From: an uncultured Clostridium sp.
GTDB lineage: Bacteria; Bacillota; Clostridia; TANB77; CAG-508
Direction of reading: 5' to 3'
Length of the DNA: 48,693 nt
Assembly: GCA_947245515.1 (NCBI GenBank)
Contig: CAMXQV010000008.1
Location: 1 to 48,693, forward strand
The position numbers were made by a program, and so were the translations under genes. The notes under the pieces are model-generated. The model worked only from the letters and a program-made list of their open reading frames with translations. It was not told the DNA's origin and made no database searches. Position 1 is the stretch's first letter, and each line of letters starts with the position of its first letter. Positions 26,661-35,800 of this stretch are shown one piece after another.

Positions 26661-26692
26661 TTGGTGCCCTTGGGGATGGAGATTTTTGGCAA
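26661..26692 (+). repeat. REP-like element copy 1 (GGGGATGGAGA)
   Basis: TTGGGGATGGAGATTTTTGG followed by CAA matches, with small changes, the reverse complement of 27130-27160. TGCC and GGCA at its edges could close a small hairpin. Confidence 0.65.
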
Positions 26693-27006
26693 TTTTTTTC
26701 TAGCCTACATATATAAAAGAAGTTTTTTATTTCTTATCGAAGACATAAATTCCTTAAAATAATCATTTTTATGTAAAAATATTATTTAATATAGTTAAAA
26801 AATATTTTTAATTCTTTATTTTCAAATAAATCTATTATAACTTTTCAGAATATTTCTTCTTAAAATCTTAATATTCAAAGTTTCCAAAATCTTTCGTTTC
26901 CATCAATATTTGAAATATAATTGTAATAAATATCTAGAAAAATTTAAAATCAAATACAATATTATAAAACTATATTACAAAAGTGCTCTGTTCAAATAAC
27001 AATAGT

Positions 27007-27030
27007 TGCTAAAACTCTCTGTCACCAAAG
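27007..27030 (-). repeat. REP-like element copy 2 (degenerate)
   Basis: The reverse complement reads TTTGGTGACAGAGAGTTTTA then GCA, a diverged version of the GGGACGGAGA-TTTTGGCA core seen on both sides. Confidence 0.5.
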
Positions 27031-27036
27031 ACAAAA

Positions 27037-27077
27037 TGAGATTTGAGTTATAATTTTACCCCAAATCTCACTTTTTT
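27037..27077 (+). terminator. Terminator-like hairpin
   Basis: TGAGATTTG (27037-27045) pairs with CAAATCTCA (27062-27070), followed by CTTTTTTT on the plus strand. No plus-strand gene lies upstream, so it may belong to the repeat element or stop antisense transcription into the surface-protein gene. Confidence 0.55.
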
Positions 27078-27129
27078 TAAAAACTTTTTAATACTTCAAT
27101 ATTATATAAGCCTGTAAATGACATTAACT

Positions 27130-27160
27130 ATTGCCAAAATTCTCCGTCCCTAGTGGCAAT
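27130..27160 (-). repeat. REP-like element copy 3, at the stop of the surface-protein gene
   Basis: The minus strand reads ATTGCCA, then AGGGACGGAGAATTT, then TGGCAAT, so the outer 7 bases pair. It begins at the TAA of the 1791-residue gene and could form the mRNA 3' hairpin. Confidence 0.7.
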
Positions 27161-30100
27161 TATAAAGCATATCTTTTTATTAACATTATTCCTCCACCAA
27201 CTGTTATTAATAGAATAAATAACATTGTAAAGAATATCCTAATTTGCCCTGTACCTATAGATAACATTACTGGTGCATTGTCTATATCATCTTCGCCTTG
27301 TTTCTTATTGTCTGGTGTTGAATCTTTATCTGGTAATCCAAATTTGTTATAATCTTTAGATATTTCTGCTGTATTTACTTTGAGTCCTATATTATTTTCA
27401 CCATTTGTCCAAGTAAGTAACACTTCTATATCAGCGTATTCTCCTGGTTTTAATAATCTGTCTTCTAGTAATTTTGTTGTTATTACATTATTTCCTTCAT
27501 CTTTCCAGCCTGGATTATCTGCTTCTATAAATTTTAATCCTTTTGGGATATGATCTTTTATTTCTTTTGCATAACCTTCAACGTCACCTTCATTTATTAC
27601 TCTAATTGAATATCTAAATTTGACTGTTACTTTGTCTACCTTTTTTCTATGTAATTCTACTTTTACAACTTGTTCTGGATCATCAAAGGGTTGATGTCCT
27701 GTGTTTTTTACATTTTGTTTTCCATCTTCAATTACAATTGCTTGTGTTACCCATTTTCTTAAGGCTAAATCAAAGGTCTTTACTACTAATTTTTCAAAAT
27801 CATCATCATCTTGTTGCCCTGAAATATAACTTCCCTTTTCATTATCTTTATATGTTGGTAAGTCTTTATCTTCTGGTAAGACTACATTATTTATTTGTGA
27901 ATCTCTATCTTTTACATCTTTCTTGTTTTCATCTTTATATTCTGTTATATCCGCTATGTTAGTAATCTTTGTACTTTCTGTTATATCACCTTTTACTTTA
28001 CACATTATTGGTACTTCATTATAATCTAATACTATTTTTCCTTCTTCATTTTTTGTTGCTTTTGTTATTATTTTATCTTCTAAGTATCTTGTTGTAGCCG
28101 TTCTTCCATCTTCTGATAGGTTCCATCCATATTTTTTATTAAAGTCCCCATCTACAAATTCTAAGTATGATGGTAGATGATCTTTTATTTCACTTGCATA
28201 TCCATCTACTTCACCTTCATTGTAAACTCTTAACATATATACTACTATATTGTTTCGTTTTACTAATACTGGTTCTTTTGTATGATTATAGCTTGCTGTT
28301 GTTATAATATCTCCTTTTTCGTCTTTGGTATTTAATTTTGTTGTATCTACTACTGGCTCTCTTTTATATAATCCACTTTCATTTTTTAAATAGTCTTTAT
28401 CATCTATTTTTTTGTCATCACTTACTGCAATAATAAATTTTCTTAAACTTAAATCAAATAATTCTTTTGGTATAATAGGCGTTTCAGGAATTATTAACTT
28501 TTCAAAGTCATCATCATCTTGTTGTCCTGCTATATATTCACCTTTTTCATCATCTTTATAGAATGGTAGTTCTTCATCTTTTGGAAGTTTTACATTATTA
28601 CTTTGAGAATCTCTATCTTTTATGGCTTTTTTGTCTCCATCTTTATATTCTGATATTTCTGCTATATTTGTTATTTTTTCATTTACTTTAGATGTGTCTT
28701 TTACTTTACACATTATTGGTACTTCCTTATAACATAAAGTTATTTTACCATCTTCCTTAATATTTGCCTTATTTATTATACTATCTTCTAAATATCTAGT
28801 TGTAACTGTTCTTCCATCTTCTGATATTTCCCATCCATATTTATTATTGAATTCACCCTTTACAAATTCTAAATATGGTGGTAAATGATCTTTTATTTCA
28901 CTTGCATATCCATCTATACTACCTTCATTATAAACTCTTAACATATATATTACTACATCGTTTTTATTGACTTTTACAGGTTCTTTTGTGTGTTTATATA
29001 TTGCTGTTGTTATTATATTTCCTTTTTCATCTTTTGTATCTAATTTTGATGTATCTACTATTGGTGCTCTTTTATAGGTTCCATCTAACTCTTTTATATA
29101 TTCCTTATCTTCTATTATTTCATCCTCACTTATAGCTATAAGGAATTTTCTTAAGCTTAAGTCAAATACCTTTTCAATTTCAACTGGTCTCTCACGTATA
29201 ATAACTTTTTCAAAATCGTCATCATCTTGTTGTCCAGCTATATATTCACCCTTTTCTTCATCTTTATAGGATGGTAATTTTTCATCCTCTGGAAGTTCTA
29301 CATTATTAATTTGTGAATCTCTATCTGTAATTATCTTTTTGTCCCCATCTCTATATTCTGTTATGTCTGCTATATTTGTTATTTTTTGATTTATTTTTGC
29401 TGTACCTTTTACTTTACACATTATTGGTACTTCTTTATAAGATAGTACTATTTTTCCATCTTCATTTTTTGCAATTTTATTAATTTTATTCTTAGTATCA
29501 TCTAAATATTTTGTTGATACTGTCCTTCCATCCTCTGAAACTTTCCAGTCATACTTATCATTAAAGTCACTTTTTACAAATTCTAAATATGGTGGTAAAT
29601 GATCTTTTATTTCACTTGCATATCCATCTATGTCACCTTCATTATAAACTCTTAACATATATATTACTATGTCATTTTTACTTACTTCTACTGGTTCTTT
29701 TGTATGATTATATATTGCTGTTGTTATTAATCTTCCATATTCATCTTCTGTATTTAATTTCGATGTATCTACTTTTGGTGCTCTTTTATAAGATCCATCA
29801 TTATTTTTTAAGTATTCACTACTTTCTATTGTTTCGTCTTTGCTTACTGCTATAATAAATTTTCTTAAAGCTAAATCAAAGGCTTGTAATATTACCTTAT
29901 CATAATCTTCATCATCTTCATATTTCACCCATTTTTCTGTGTCTGAGTCTCTATCGTCTATTGAATTTCCATTTTCATCTGTGTCCTCTGAAATTTCTGC
30001 TTCATTTCTTATAATTGTACCAGTGATATTATCTGATACTACTTTTAATTTTACTGATATTTCTTTATATGATAAGTCAGCTTCTGTTTTTGTTCCATCA

Positions 30101-32535
30101 TTTCTTCCAAAGGCTTTTATTAGGTTTTCAGTAACAGGAACTCTCATGTCTTCTCCTTCTGATGGTGCTGGCTCTCCTCCATACATATCTAAATAGTTTG
30201 TTGATATTTGAGTAATATTCTCTTTTTTATCATCATATACAAATTTTCCCCATAAGTATTTTTGATTAAATTCAATAGCTGATTTTTCTTCATCAGTAAA
30301 GGTTTTATCTGCTTTTAAGTCTGCTCCTTCTTTTTCTGACCATAGGAATTGTAAGCCCTCTGGTATATCTTCAGTTATTTCTGATGCATATCCATCTATT
30401 GTTCCTTCATTGTATATTCTAAAAGTATATGTAACAATATCTCCTTTTTTTACAGCAACTGGTTCTTTGTTTAGTTTATAATTTGCTGTTGTATTTCCAT
30501 CGATGACATTTAATTTGCTTACATCTACACTTTCTATTCTCTCTGAAATTTTAGTACCATTTACTGCAACAATACGCTTAATTAATTTTAAGTCAAAAGT
30601 TTCTGACATTAGAACTAATTTCTCAAAGTCATCATCATCTTGTTGTCCCTTATAGAAATAATTTGAGTCGTTTAAGGTTTCCTTATTGTCTTTTCCTATA
30701 TAGTCTGACATATTATCTTTATTTACATCTGGTCTTGTACTTGGCTCAGAATCTCTATCTGCTTCTTCTTGGTCTGTTATTTCTACATTTGTTTCACCAT
30801 CTACTTCTTTTGATATCCAAGCAACATTTGTTAATATTGTGTGATTTTTTGAATCTGCTATTGCTTTTACTTCACATTCTATTTCAATTGTTTCTTGACT
30901 TGCACTAGTTTTTGAACTTAAACTTCCTTTAGTATAGGCTTCTAAATTTTTTGTATCTCCATCTTTTCTTACTAATATTAAGGTATTATCTCCACTTTCG
31001 TCATATGACCCTAATTTAAAGTTTCCACTTACAATATTTTTAAATTTTAATCCTGTTGGTAATTGATCAATAATTTCTGTTGCTCTTCCTACTTTTTCTC
31101 CTTCATTATATATTGTAATTTTATATGTAACTTTGTCACCTGTTTTTACTGTTACAGGATCTTTTTTATGCTTATATATTGCTGTTGTTCTATCTTCTAA
31201 AGCTTCTTCTTCAACTTTTGGCTCTCTTGATGCTATTCCTGTTAATTCTACATCATTTATTTTTGTTATATATTTTCTTAAAGCTAAATCAAATTTTCTA
31301 CCTGGTGTAGTTAATTTAACTGGTATTGTTTTTTGCTCTTTTGATGGTATTACTACTGGTTGTGCACTATTATTTTTACTTGATGCACAAATAGTTAATT
31401 CTGTGTTACTATAGCTAATATCTATTCCTATATTTAAATTAGCTATTGTTATGCTTTCTCTTGGAATTGATAAATAAAAATCTTTTCCTATTAATTCTTT
31501 AATTGATTCATCTGTAGGAGACTTATGTTCATCTAACAAAATATATGAAGTAAAATCTGCTTCCCCTTGTTTTACTAAAAATTTAAGTGCATAGGTTATA
31601 CTGTTGTCACTTTCTGTTATATTAATTGGTCCTACAATATAATTTTCACCTTTAGTTTCATAATTTAAGGTTGTCGTATTTACTTTTGCTGGTGCATTTG
31701 AAACTTTAGTAAAGTCATAGTTTTTTGCGTTTTCTTTTGCCTGATTTATTAAATATTTATATAATATTTCTGCTTGGGCTTGTCTTTGATATCCTTCATC
31801 TGTATCACGTATCCTAAAATCACTTAAACTAGTATAGTTTCTACCATCAATTGTATAATTTAGCCAAGCCGTTTTGTCTGTTTTATCATATAAAGGCTCT
31901 CCATAGTTTGTAAAATACCATAAGGCAGATTGTTGCACAGCTTTAACATCATCTTCATTTAGAACCATATCCCATGCTTCACTATTGATTCCTGCTGCTT
32001 GTAATAAGGCATCTTTTTCTTCTGGTGCTGATTTTCCTATAATATAGAAATTATCCAAAATAGCTAAAATAGCATTATATTTACTTATTTTAGTTCCATC
32101 TTCTAACTCTATTTCGCCCTCTACTATTGAGCTTAAAGTTTCATTTTGCTTTCTTATTGCTTCTTTTTCAGTTTTCATGTTATAAAAAATATCATATTCT
32201 TGTCTTTTTTTTGAATCAGAAAAGCCCACTCCAGCCTTTACACAATAAATACTAGCATGTGCTGCGTCTATTGGGGTGTCATCTGTTTCACTAGCATATT
32301 GTACTATATTCCATATTTTTGCTCCCTTAACTGTTGTGTCACTATCATATGGATTTCCTATTCCATATCCAAAGTAGCTTTTTGCCCCTGTTCCAAGATC
32401 TACTTCGTTATTTGACATTAATTCTGTAATTCCTAAATACATGGTTCCTTCTGCATATACTGCACTCTGATAACATGATAATATGCAAAAAATAATTATA
32501 CTTATTGCTATTATTAAAGTTCTTTTTAGCTTCAT
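27160..32535 (-). CDS. Thioester-domain surface adhesin with six DUF11-like stalk modules
   Basis: The 1791-residue product starts with a signal peptide (MKLKRTLIIA to AVYA, cut near residue 28). It continues with a TQXA/TED-type thioester adhesin domain: Cys98 in IYCVKAGVGFS and Gln202 in VQQSALWYFTN are the expected internal thioester pair, which in known proteins binds host amines covalently. Six modules follow, each starting FDLxLRK and containing a VYNEGxxDGYASEI-like DUF11 strand-loop, and most end GQQDDDDFEK. The last module (FDLALRKWVTQ) leads to a transmembrane helix and the basic tail KRYAL; no LPXTG is present. ATG 32535 follows AAGGAGAAAA; 27 bp upstream is an in-frame ATG without support. 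The paralogue upstream on the same strand has the same plan. Ligand unknown. Confidence 0.85.
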   Translation of the reverse strand: MKLKRTLIIAISIIIFCILSCYQSAVYAEGTMYLGITELMSNNEVDLGTGAKSYFGYGIGNPYDSDTTVKGAKIWNIVQYASETDDTPIDAAHASIYCVKAGVGFSDSKKRQEYDIFYNMKTEKEAIRKQNETLSSIVEGEIELEDGTKISKYNAILAILDNFYIIGKSAPEEKDALLQAAGINSEAWDMVLNEDDVKAVQQSALWYFTNYGEPLYDKTDKTAWLNYTIDGRNYTSLSDFRIRDTDEGYQRQAQAEILYKYLINQAKENAKNYDFTKVSNAPAKVNTTTLNYETKGENYIVGPINITESDNSITYALKFLVKQGEADFTSYILLDEHKSPTDESIKELIGKDFYLSIPRESITIANLNIGIDISYSNTELTICASSKNNSAQPVVIPSKEQKTIPVKLTTPGRKFDLALRKYITKINDVELTGIASREPKVEEEALEDRTTAIYKHKKDPVTVKTGDKVTYKITIYNEGEKVGRATEIIDQLPTGLKFKNIVSGNFKLGSYDESGDNTLILVRKDGDTKNLEAYTKGSLSSKTSASQETIEIECEVKAIADSKNHTILTNVAWISKEVDGETNVEITDQEEADRDSEPSTRPDVNKDNMSDYIGKDNKETLNDSNYFYKGQQDDDDFEKLVLMSETFDLKLIKRIVAVNGTKISERIESVDVSKLNVIDGNTTANYKLNKEPVAVKKGDIVTYTFRIYNEGTIDGYASEITEDIPEGLQFLWSEKEGADLKADKTFTDEEKSAIEFNQKYLWGKFVYDDKKENITQISTNYLDMYGGEPAPSEGEDMRVPVTENLIKAFGRNDGTKTEADLSYKEISVKLKVVSDNITGTIIRNEAEISEDTDENGNSIDDRDSDTEKWVKYEDDEDYDKVILQAFDLALRKFIIAVSKDETIESSEYLKNNDGSYKRAPKVDTSKLNTEDEYGRLITTAIYNHTKEPVEVSKNDIVIYMLRVYNEGDIDGYASEIKDHLPPYLEFVKSDFNDKYDWKVSEDGRTVSTKYLDDTKNKINKIAKNEDGKIVLSYKEVPIMCKVKGTAKINQKITNIADITEYRDGDKKIITDRDSQINNVELPEDEKLPSYKDEEKGEYIAGQQDDDDFEKVIIRERPVEIEKVFDLSLRKFLIAISEDEIIEDKEYIKELDGTYKRAPIVDTSKLDTKDEKGNIITTAIYKHTKEPVKVNKNDVVIYMLRVYNEGSIDGYASEIKDHLPPYLEFVKGEFNNKYGWEISEDGRTVTTRYLEDSIINKANIKEDGKITLCYKEVPIMCKVKDTSKVNEKITNIAEISEYKDGDKKAIKDRDSQSNNVKLPKDEELPFYKDDEKGEYIAGQQDDDDFEKLIIPETPIIPKELFDLSLRKFIIAVSDDKKIDDKDYLKNESGLYKREPVVDTTKLNTKDEKGDIITTASYNHTKEPVLVKRNNIVVYMLRVYNEGEVDGYASEIKDHLPSYLEFVDGDFNKKYGWNLSEDGRTATTRYLEDKIITKATKNEEGKIVLDYNEVPIMCKVKGDITESTKITNIADITEYKDENKKDVKDRDSQINNVVLPEDKDLPTYKDNEKGSYISGQQDDDDFEKLVVKTFDLALRKWVTQAIVIEDGKQNVKNTGHQPFDDPEQVVKVELHRKKVDKVTVKFRYSIRVINEGDVEGYAKEIKDHIPKGLKFIEADNPGWKDEGNNVITTKLLEDRLLKPGEYADIEVLLTWTNGENNIGLKVNTAEISKDYNKFGLPDKDSTPDNKKQGEDDIDNAPVMLSIGTGQIRIFFTMLFILLITVGGGIMLIKRYAL

Positions 32536-32579
32536 TTTTTTCTCCTTTTCATCTCTTATCAATAATATCTCTATATATA

Positions 32580-32607
32580 ATTTTACAATATTTTTTTATT
32601 AAGTCAA
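32580..32607 (-). promoter_or_regulatory. Promoter of the 1791-residue surface protein gene
   Basis: TTGACT (32602-32607) and TAAAAT (32580-32585) are 16 bp apart. TACGGAAA lies at 32658-32665, exactly 50 bp upstream of the -35. The same layout precedes the paralogue. Confidence 0.7.
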
Positions 32608-32657
32608 TATTGCTTTTTTTATACTTTTTTTGTATTTTTTTTTGCCTCTTTTCCTTC

Positions 32658-32665
32658 TACGGAAA
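32658..32665 (-). promoter_or_regulatory. TACGGAAA upstream element, copy 1
   Basis: Reads TTTCCGTA towards the gene. It is 50 bp from the -35, the same offset as copy 2 at 39029-39036. It is a candidate operator for an unknown regulator. Confidence 0.4.
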
Positions 32666-32840
32666 TGCTTTTTTGTATTGTTTGCATAAAAAGTTGCCCA
32701 TATTACAATTATATTACATTTTTGTAATATAATCAATATATTACTGCTTTAACTTTATTAATTCCAATTTTCCGCTAAAACTTAATCCTTTTTATTATAA
32801 AATGGTATAAATTTATGAAATACATTTGTATAAAAATTAA

Positions 32841-32869
32841 AAGAAGAAAACTTTAAAAGTCCTCTTCTT
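32841..32869 (-). terminator. Terminator of the 2005-residue surface protein gene
   Basis: On the minus strand AAGAAGAGGACT pairs with AGTTTTCTTCTT through G-U wobbles around a short loop, followed by TTAATTTTT. It lies 24 bp after the stop. Confidence 0.7.
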
Positions 32870-32892
32870 AAAATAATATTAAATTTTGTAAT

Positions 32893-35800
32893 TTATATTA
32901 CATATCTTTTTATTAATGTTACTCCTCCTGCTACTGTAATTAGAACTATAAAACCTATTGTAAAATAAATTCTAACTTGACCTGTACTAACAGATAACAT
33001 TACTGGTGCATCATCTATATCATCTTCTCCTGGCTTTTTATTATCTGGTGTAGAATCTTTGTCTGGTATTCCATATTTATTGTAATCTTTAGATATTTCT
33101 GCTGTATTTACTTTTAGTCCAATATTTTCTTCGCTATTTATCCAAGTAAGAAGTACTTCAACATCAGCAAATTCTCCTGGTTTTAACAATTTATTTTCAA
33201 GTAATTTAGTAGTTATTATATTATTACCTTCATTTTTCCAGCCTGGATTATCTGATGCTACAAATTTTAATCCCTTTGGAATATAATCTTTTACTTCTTT
33301 TGCATAGCCTTCAATTTCGCCTTCATTTGTTACCCTTATAGAATATCTAAATTTTACTGTTACATTATTTAATTTCTTTCTATGTAATTCTACTTTTACA
33401 ATTTGTTCAGGGTCATCATATGGCTTATGTCCAGTATTATTAATTGTTTGTTTGCCATCTTCAATAACTATTGCTTGTGTTACCCATTTTCTTAGACTTA
33501 AATCAAATATCTTTTCTGGTTCTTCTGGGATTATTATTTTTTCAAAGTCATCATCATCTTGTTGTCCTGGGATATAATCTCCCTTTTCTTCATTTTTATA
33601 AGATGGTAAATCTTTATCCTCTGGAAGTTTAACATTATTACTTTCTGAGTCTCTATCATTAACTATATTTTTATCTTCATCTCTATATTCTGTTATATCT
33701 GCTATATTTGTTATTCTTTCATTTGTTTTTGCTATATCTTTTACTTTACACATTATTGGTACTTCTTTATAATCAAGTTCTATTTTTCCTTCCACATTTG
33801 TTGTTGCTTTCTCTATAATTTTGTCTTGTAAGTACCTTGTTGTTACTGTTCTTCCATCTTCTGATACTTCCCAGCCATATTTTGTGTTAAATTCTCCTTT
33901 AACAAATTCTAAATATGGTGGTAGATGGTCTTTTATCTCACTTGCATATCCATCTATTTCTCCTTCGTTATATGCTCTTAGCATATATACTACTATGTCA
34001 TTTTTCTTTACAACTAGTGGCTCTTTTGTGTGTTTATATATTGCTGTTGTTATTTTATTTCCTTCTTCATCTTCTGTATTTAATTTTGAGGTATCTACTA
34101 TTGGTGCTCTTTTATAGGTTCCATCTTCATTTTTTAAGTATTCTTTATCTTCTATTGTTGTGTCTTCACTTGTTGCTATTATGAACTTTCTTAAACTTAA
34201 GTCAAATTCCTTCTCTGGCTCTGGTTCTTCAGGTATTATTACTTTTTCAAAATCGTCATCATCTTGTTGTCCTGGGATATAACTTCCCTTTTCGTCATCT
34301 TTATATGCTGGTAAGTCTTCATCTTTTGGTAAGCTTACATTATTACTTTGTGAATCTCTGTCTGTTGCTATATTTTTGTCTTCGTCTCTATATTCTGTTA
34401 TGTCTGCTATATTTGTTATTTTTGTGTTTTCTTTTGCTATTTCTTTTACCTTACACATTATTGGTACTTCTTTGTAGTCTAGCTCTATTTTTCCTTCTGT
34501 ATTTGTTGTTGCTTTCTCTATAATTTTGTCTTGTAAGTATCTTGTTGTTACTGTTCTTCCATCTTCTGATACTTCCCAGCCATATTTTGTGTTAAATTCT
34601 CCTTTAACAAATTCTAAATATGGTGGTAGATGGTCTTTTATCTCACTTGCATATCCATCTATTTCTCCTTCGTTATATGCTCTTAGCATATATACTACTA
34701 TGTCATTTTTCTTTACAACTAGTGGCTCTTTTGTGTGTTTATATATTGCTGTTGTTATTTTATTTCCTTCTTCATCTTCTGTATTTAATTTTGAGGTATC
34801 TACTATTGGTGCTCTTTTATAGGTTCCATCTTCATTTTTTAAGTATTCTTTATCTTCTATTGTTGTGTCTTCACTTGTTGCTATTATGAACTTTCTTAAA
34901 CTTAAGTCAAATTCCTTCTCTGGCTCTGGTTCTTCAGGTATTATTACTTTTTCAAAATCGTCATCATCTTGTTGTCCTGGGATATAACTTCCCTTTTCGT
35001 CATCTTTATATGCTGGTAAGTCTTCATCTTTTGGTAAGCTTACATTATTACTTTGTGAATCTCTGTCTGTTGCTATATTTTTGTCTTCGTCTCTATATTC
35101 TGTTATGTCTGCTATATTTGTTATTTTTGTGTTTTCTTTTGCTATTTCTTTTACCTTACACATTATTGGTACTTCTTTGTAGTCTAGCTCTATTTTTCCT
35201 TCTGTATTTGTTGTTGCTTTCTCTATAATTTTGTCTTGTAAGTATCTTGTTGTTACTGTTCTTCCATCTTCTGATACTTCCCAGCCATATTTTGTGTTAA
35301 ATTCTCCTTTAACAAATTCTAAATATGGTGGTAGATGGTCTTTTATCTCACTTGCATATCCATCTATTTCTCCTTCGTTGTATACTCTTAGCATATATAC
35401 TACTATGTCATTTCTTTTTACTACTAATGGTTCTTTTGTATGCTCATATACTGCTGTTGTTATTTTATTTCCTTCTTTATCTTCTGTATTTAATTTTGAG
35501 GTATCTACCTTTGGTGCTCTTTTATAGGTTCCATCTTCATTTTTCAAGTATTCTCTATCTTCTATTGTTGTATCTTCACTTGATGCTATTATGAATTTTC
35601 TTAAACTTAAGTCAAATTCCTTCTCTGGCTCTGGTTCTTCAGGTATTATTACTTTTTCAAAATCGTCATCATCTTGTTGTCCTGGGATATAACTTCCCTT
35701 TTCGTCATCTTTATATGCTGGTAAGTCTTCATCTTTTGGTAAGCTTACATTATTACTTTGTGAATCTCTGTCTGTTGCTATATTTTTGTCTTCGTCTCTA

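Larger units (their letters stand above)
26597..27159. other. Long non-coding stretch carrying GGGACGGAGA-type repeats
   Basis: About 560 bp with no credible gene. It holds three divergent copies of a short repeat with core GGGACGGAGA-TTTTGGCA (26661-26692 plus orientation; 27007-27030 and 27130-27160 minus orientation) and a terminator-like hairpin at 27037-27077. The remainder is AT-rich. Confidence 0.65.

Noticed and set aside
32470-32535. Lipoprotein signal (ILSC) in both adhesins
   Set aside because: The residue pattern before Cys is a poor lipobox, a signal peptidase I site (VYA) follows, and a C-terminal membrane helix already anchors the protein.
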